NCBI GenBank assembly: GCA_950295325.1
Contig: OX485809.1
Location: 33,868,144 to 33,914,000 of the forward strand
Reading direction: 5' to 3'
Source of the DNA: Polytrichum commune
Lineage: Eukaryota > Streptophyta > Polytrichopsida > Polytrichales > Polytrichaceae
DNA: 45,857 nt
Numbering within the stretch: the stretch's first letter is position 1; each line of letters starts with the position of its first letter. A program made the translations under genes and the position numbers. The notes beneath the pieces were generated by a model. It saw only the letters and a program-made list of their open reading frames with translations. It was not told where the DNA came from and did not search any database. Shown piece after piece: positions 44,541 to 45,857 of this stretch.

Positions 44541-45857
44541 TAAGTCTCCAACTTGGGTTATGATATCACCAAGGAATTGATAGTGTCGTGACACATGTCT
44601 CTCGTTCAAGTGCTAAAGTGAGGAGGCATTCATCTCAAATTGAGTAGTATTGGCAAACTCTAGACGACTGTAATGTGTTCATGCCAACTTTTGGTTTCAA
44701 AAATTCACAATAATTTCAATTCAAAGAACAAAAATACCAAAAATTTGCAGTCCTCTTGATTTCTATCTTCCTACACATGAAAAATTTGCACCGCCTTATC
44801 CTTCTCCGAATTTGACACATAATCTCTTGAGTGATAGGTTATGGGCGCCTCTACTCTAGAAGATTGGTTGGTTTTATTTGGGGGGGGGGGAAGCGGATAA
44901 GCCAATGCTTATTAATGGCATAATAATGGGGCTTTTGGTTGTAGCAAGGCAATCAGGGGGAGATTTTTTTATCTAAACCAGCTAAAATCCGCCCCTTCAC
45001 AACTTCTACCGATTTTTTCAAGATTTGACCGGTTGCAAACTTGTTGCCATTAATTTGGACTGACCAATATCTTATATTTTTTTTCAAGTGCCCGCTAATT
45101 TCCTCTTCATTGTAATGACAACCGGCCAAAGACTTCAACATTGATAAGTAAGCCGATTTTCCAATGTAGCAAAATTATATCTACAAACAACATACACCGT
45201 TCAACAACAACGTCCAAAGAACATATCAACATACAACGATAATATGTAATGATATCAACATCCAACAACAATGATCAACAATTTATCCATAGTAGGAGTT
45301 GAACCTAAAATAACCCATCAACCGGTTGATGGTTGTGGATTTACTCTTCTATCATACCTAGGTCTTAAAACCTCGTATTAGATTTGAGGCCACAACATGA
45401 TAAAAGAGTAACCCAACATATCATACTATATACAAAAATGAAATTCATCAATTTTTAGAGTCAAAATCAACAATACCATCTTCACCTTCAAGAGGAAAAC
45501 GCCCTGAAAGGTATCTCTGTGGATGTGAAACCAACCATCTAAACTTTGTAGAGTTCCTCCATAAAGCTATGGCTTTCATTAGTATGTTATCAAGATCACC
45601 ACGTAGATCTTCCATATACACATTCATAATACATTCTAAACGCTAGCCATCAACAATGAAATGCAATAATGAGCAAAAGCTTTGCATGTCCGCCATTCAC
45701 CAAATCGCTACAAGCCTACAACGAACACATAACCTAAACCCTAGAACCAAATGTTATCCAACCCTAGATGAATAAAACCGGATGAAATCCATTTATTTCA
45801 CAATTCATCCAGGTAAAAATCCTCCTCCTCAAAATGGTTGCCGGTTGAAATCCGTTT
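44541..45857. other. No gene seen to the window end
   Basis: AT-rich intergenic DNA with a run of G at 44880-44890 and several ACCGGTT motifs. On the minus strand GGTTCAACTCC near 45317-45307 is one base from a pol III B box, but no A box was found. Confidence 0.4.

Overview
This is nuclear DNA from a land plant. Genes have GT-AG introns, two arabinogalactan-protein (AGP) genes and a phytocyanin carry plant-type signal and GPI-anchor sequences, a PIN-LIKES (PILS) auxin-carrier gene is present, and there is a plant-like U6 snRNA. Most of the rest is AT-rich and full of decayed transposons and miniature inverted-repeat elements (MITEs). The species cannot be read from the sequence. A seed-free plant (lycophyte, moss or fern) is my guess, resting mainly on the DUF1398 gene; confidence is low.

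Layout. 1-2.5 kb: decayed PIF/Harbinger element (transposase on +, probable accessory ORF on -). 2.5-7 kb: repeats, including a Harbinger-type MITE and a foldback element. 7.07-11.96 kb: complete ten-exon PILS gene (+). 13.43 kb: 142-bp CACTA-like mini element. 14.0 kb: U6 snRNA gene or variant copy. 15.15-16.69 kb: AGP gene (-) with a leader intron. 19.28-19.69 kb: intronless DUF1398 gene (+), more GC-rich than its surroundings. 20.9-27.4 kb: no genes seen, two foldback elements and repeat fragments. 27.48-29.36 kb: second AGP gene (+), an inverted paralogue of the first. 30.73-33.68 kb: phytocyanin/uclacyanin-like gene (-), four exons. 34.4-35.2 kb: GC-rich unassigned stretch. 35.3-45.86 kb: no genes seen; repeat families, a 112-bp tandem array, SINE-like pieces, Harbinger MITEs and a long foldback.

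Functionally, the two AGPs and the phytocyanin are secreted, proline-rich, probably GPI-anchored cell-surface proteins within 18 kb of each other. PILS proteins act at the endoplasmic reticulum in intracellular auxin homeostasis. No operon-like organisation is expected or seen.

The most informative structures are the inverted AGP duplication, in which a leader-intron module is single in one gene and tandemly doubled in the other; the bacterial-like DUF1398 gene; the U6 variant with a covarying 5' stem; the phytocyanin that has lost its copper-ligand cysteine; and a Harbinger relic together with MITEs that have intact 3-bp target duplications. Splice sites were placed by eye from GT-AG signals, reading-frame continuity and family resemblance.
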